Positions 62,298 through 64,000 of a stretch of 64,000 nucleotides of DNA are shown one piece after another; the stretch's first letter is position 1; every line of letters starts with the position of its first letter. The position numbers and the translations under genes are program-made. The notes under the pieces were generated by a model, which was not told where the DNA came from, did no database searches, and saw nothing but the letters and a program-made list of their open reading frames with translations. Source of the stretch: Candidatus Saccharimonadota bacterium (lineage in GTDB: Bacteria > Patescibacteriota > Saccharimonadia > Saccharimonadales > UBA4665); the NCBI GenBank assembly GCA_003133385.1, contig PKXF01000008.1, positions 93,270 to 157,269 of the forward strand, in the 5' to 3' direction.

Positions 62298-64000
62298 ATG
62301 GCAAATAAGAAAAAAACTACTAAAAAGAAAAAAGTTGCTCCGCAGCCGGTTGAACGTTCGCCGTTCTGGGCAATGGCTGGGGCGGTCGTCCTAATGCTTT
62401 TGGCTTTTCTTTTGCTTCTCGGCGGTTTCGGTACAGGAGGCAAGGCACCGGTTGACCTGTTCAAAGGTGCTTATTGGGGACTAGGCTGGGCGGCCTATCT
62501 CGCACCCGTAGCCCTTGTTTACTGGGGAGCTTATAAATTTATAAGCGAAGACCGACGGATTCCCCTGGCTAAATTAACCAGCATGACTGGAGTGTTAGTT
62601 TTTGCCAGTAGTTGGTTTGATACGGCTTTCGCCAAGAAAAATGCTCTCGGTAATTGGAATGACGGCCACGGTGGCATGATAGGCAAGGGCATCGGCAACG
62701 TGGTGCTGAGCGTTTTAGATAAAATCCCGGCCTCAATACTATTTTTTGTTATCGCCGTGCTGGCGGCCTGCTTTGCATTCGGCGTTGATCTAAAGGTTTT
62801 ACTGAAGCTCGGCTCATTACTAAAAAGATCTGAAGGCGAGTCTGACTCCGAGCTGGCGGCCCTTAAGAATAAGGCTGCCGAACAGCCAGGCTTCAAACTT
62901 AACGAAGGCGTACCTGTAGTACATCATAGTCCCAATGAGCAAACGGCCCGGCTCAGTACTCTAAAAAATACGGCTCAAAAACTCACGGGTAACGAAAGTC
63001 ACGAAGCTCTCACGACGACTCGTGACGCGGACTGGCAGTTCCCCAGTATCGACCTGCTGAACCAGAAACAGGACAAGGCTGACGCTGGCGATGTTAACGC
63101 TAATGCCCAGATTATTCACGACACTTTCGAAAACTTCAATATAGAGGTTGAAATGGAAGGGGCCAACATCGGTCCCCGGGTTACACAGTACACACTTAAA
63201 CCCCCAACTGGCGTGAAGCTGACTAAGATAACGGCTCTTGAGAATAATTTGGCGCTGGACCTAGCTGCGCATTCAATCCGTATGGAAGCTCCTATTCCCG
63301 GTAAGCGCGCCGTTGGTATTGAGGTGCCCAATGTACGTTCAGCTACAGTTCGTACTAGCTCCATCCTATTATCCCCGCAGTGGCAGGAAATGCAGAGCCC
63401 CCTGGGCATCGCTATCGGTAAAGATATTTCCGGTACGGCCATAGTGGCCGATCTTGATAGCATGCCTCACTTATTAGTTGCCGGCCAGACCGGTTCCGGT
63501 AAGTCAGTAATGATCAACACTATCTTAACCAGCTTGTTGTATCGTAATTCACCGGCCGATCTAAAACTTATCCTAGTTGATCCAAAACAAGTTGAACTGA
63601 AGCCATACGACGAGATGCCGCACTTGCTAACGCCGGTTATAACTGAGCCGGAAAAGTGTATTAGCGCCCTAAAATGGGCTGTAGCTGAGATGGAACGGCG
63701 CTACCGGGCCTTGGCCGAGGTCAATAAGCGTAACATTGGCGAATATAACAGCTTGAAAAAAGAAGAGGGCATGCCTTATATAGTCATCGTAATCGACGAG
63801 CTGGCCGATTTGATGATGATGGCCGCCAGGGATGTCGAATCCTTAATTGTACGTATTGCTCAAAAGGCCAGGGCAGTTGGTATTCACCTGGTTTTGGCTA
63901 CCCAGCGTCCGTCCGTCGATGTTATAACCGGCCTTATTAAGGCCAATGTTCCGGCCCGTATCGCCTTCACAACCGCTTCGCAAGTCGACTCCCGTACAAT
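62298..64000 (+). CDS. ftsK: DNA translocase FtsK, cut by the window edge
   Basis: The first 567 codons of an FtsK/SpoIIIE translocase. A Lys-rich N terminus (MANKKKTTKKKKVAPQP), about four membrane helices (25-165), a short linker, then the motor: LLVAGQTGSGKSVMINTIL (Walker A), VIVIDELADLMMMAARD (Walker B) and HLVLATQRPSVDVITGLIKANVPARIAF. It pumps chromosomal DNA during division. An in-frame stop at 62283 fixes ATG 62298 as start. TATAAT is at 62270-62275; no Shine-Dalgarno is seen. Confidence 0.95.
   Translation, partial: MANKKKTTKKKKVAPQPVERSPFWAMAGAVVLMLLAFLLLLGGFGTGGKAPVDLFKGAYWGLGWAAYLAPVALVYWGAYKFISEDRRIPLAKLTSMTGVLVFASSWFDTAFAKKNALGNWNDGHGGMIGKGIGNVVLSVLDKIPASILFFVIAVLAACFAFGVDLKVLLKLGSLLKRSEGESDSELAALKNKAAEQPGFKLNEGVPVVHHSPNEQTARLSTLKNTAQKLTGNESHEALTTTRDADWQFPSIDLLNQKQDKADAGDVNANAQIIHDTFENFNIEVEMEGANIGPRVTQYTLKPPTGVKLTKITALENNLALDLAAHSIRMEAPIPGKRAVGIEVPNVRSATVRTSSILLSPQWQEMQSPLGIAIGKDISGTAIVADLDSMPHLLVAGQTGSGKSVMINTILTSLLYRNSPADLKLILVDPKQVELKPYDEMPHLLTPVITEPEKCISALKWAVAEMERRYRALAEVNKRNIGEYNSLKKEEGMPYIVIVIDELADLMMMAARDVESLIVRIAQKARAVGIHLVLATQRPSVDVITGLIKANVPARIAFTTASQVDSRT

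Overview
This window looks like a chromosomal segment of a member of Candidatus Saccharibacteria (TM7) or a close relative within the Patescibacteria. The call is an inference. It rests on the mix of compact housekeeping genes, many very small membrane proteins, dense overlapping gene ends, a Mur ligase without its first domain, several enzymes that lack their usual metal or catalytic residues, and a strong habit of placing a -10 box 6 to 10 bases before the start codon (leaderless mRNAs). TGA is used as a normal stop. There is no rRNA, CRISPR array, transposase or prophage in the window. Two tRNAs are present: Arg(GCG) and Ser(CGA).

Layout. Bases 1-8133 carry small hypothetical proteins, a solitary cytochrome b-like protein, an FAD oxidoreductase, both tRNAs, a HIT protein and an HTH-HAD fusion. 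Bases 8130-24786 carry valS, tsaD, a murE-like ligase, a hypothetical/kinase pair, groES-groEL under a CIRCE-overlapped promoter, a sugar-phosphate isomerase, a DUF1361-GGCT fusion and carB-carA. Bases 24783-33219 are the arginine hub: carAB leftward and argH-F-J-B-D-C, followed by argS, rightward. Bases 33237-43909 carry an MscL-like channel, msrB, an HxlR regulator with a divergent FMN reductase, orn, dnaG-rpoD, a P-loop kinase, kup and a 5-formyl-THF cyclo-ligase. Bases 43960-64000 carry polA, mutM, a fused otsAB, holA, rpsT, a degenerate DHH-family protein, truB, rpsO-pnp, a UDG-like protein, rnj and the start of ftsK.

The most striking region is 24783-25134, between carA and argH. Two back-to-back promoters (TTGCCC-17-TATAAT and TTGCAT-17-TATTAT) share a perfect 8-bp inverted repeat that covers both -35 boxes. 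Each promoter drives a short leader ORF with arginine codons followed by an intrinsic terminator. On the argH side all parts of a classical ribosome-stalling attenuator can be drawn: tandem CGC CGC then CGT codons in a 22-aa leader peptide, a 1:2 hairpin, a 10-bp antiterminator and a terminator with six T. On the carA side a 26-aa leader contains two Arg codons, carries the terminator inside its coding sequence, and overlaps the carA start codon (ATGA). Bacterial arginine genes are usually controlled by ArgR or T-boxes, so a peptide attenuator for arginine would be unusual. The tRNA-Arg(GCG) at 4983-5059 is predicted to read exactly the CGC/CGU codons of the argH leader.

The carAB products would supply carbamoyl phosphate. 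ArgJ, ArgB, ArgC and ArgD make ornithine through a recycled acetyl group, ArgF makes citrulline and ArgH releases arginine. argG is not in the window. ArgS follows in the same direction.
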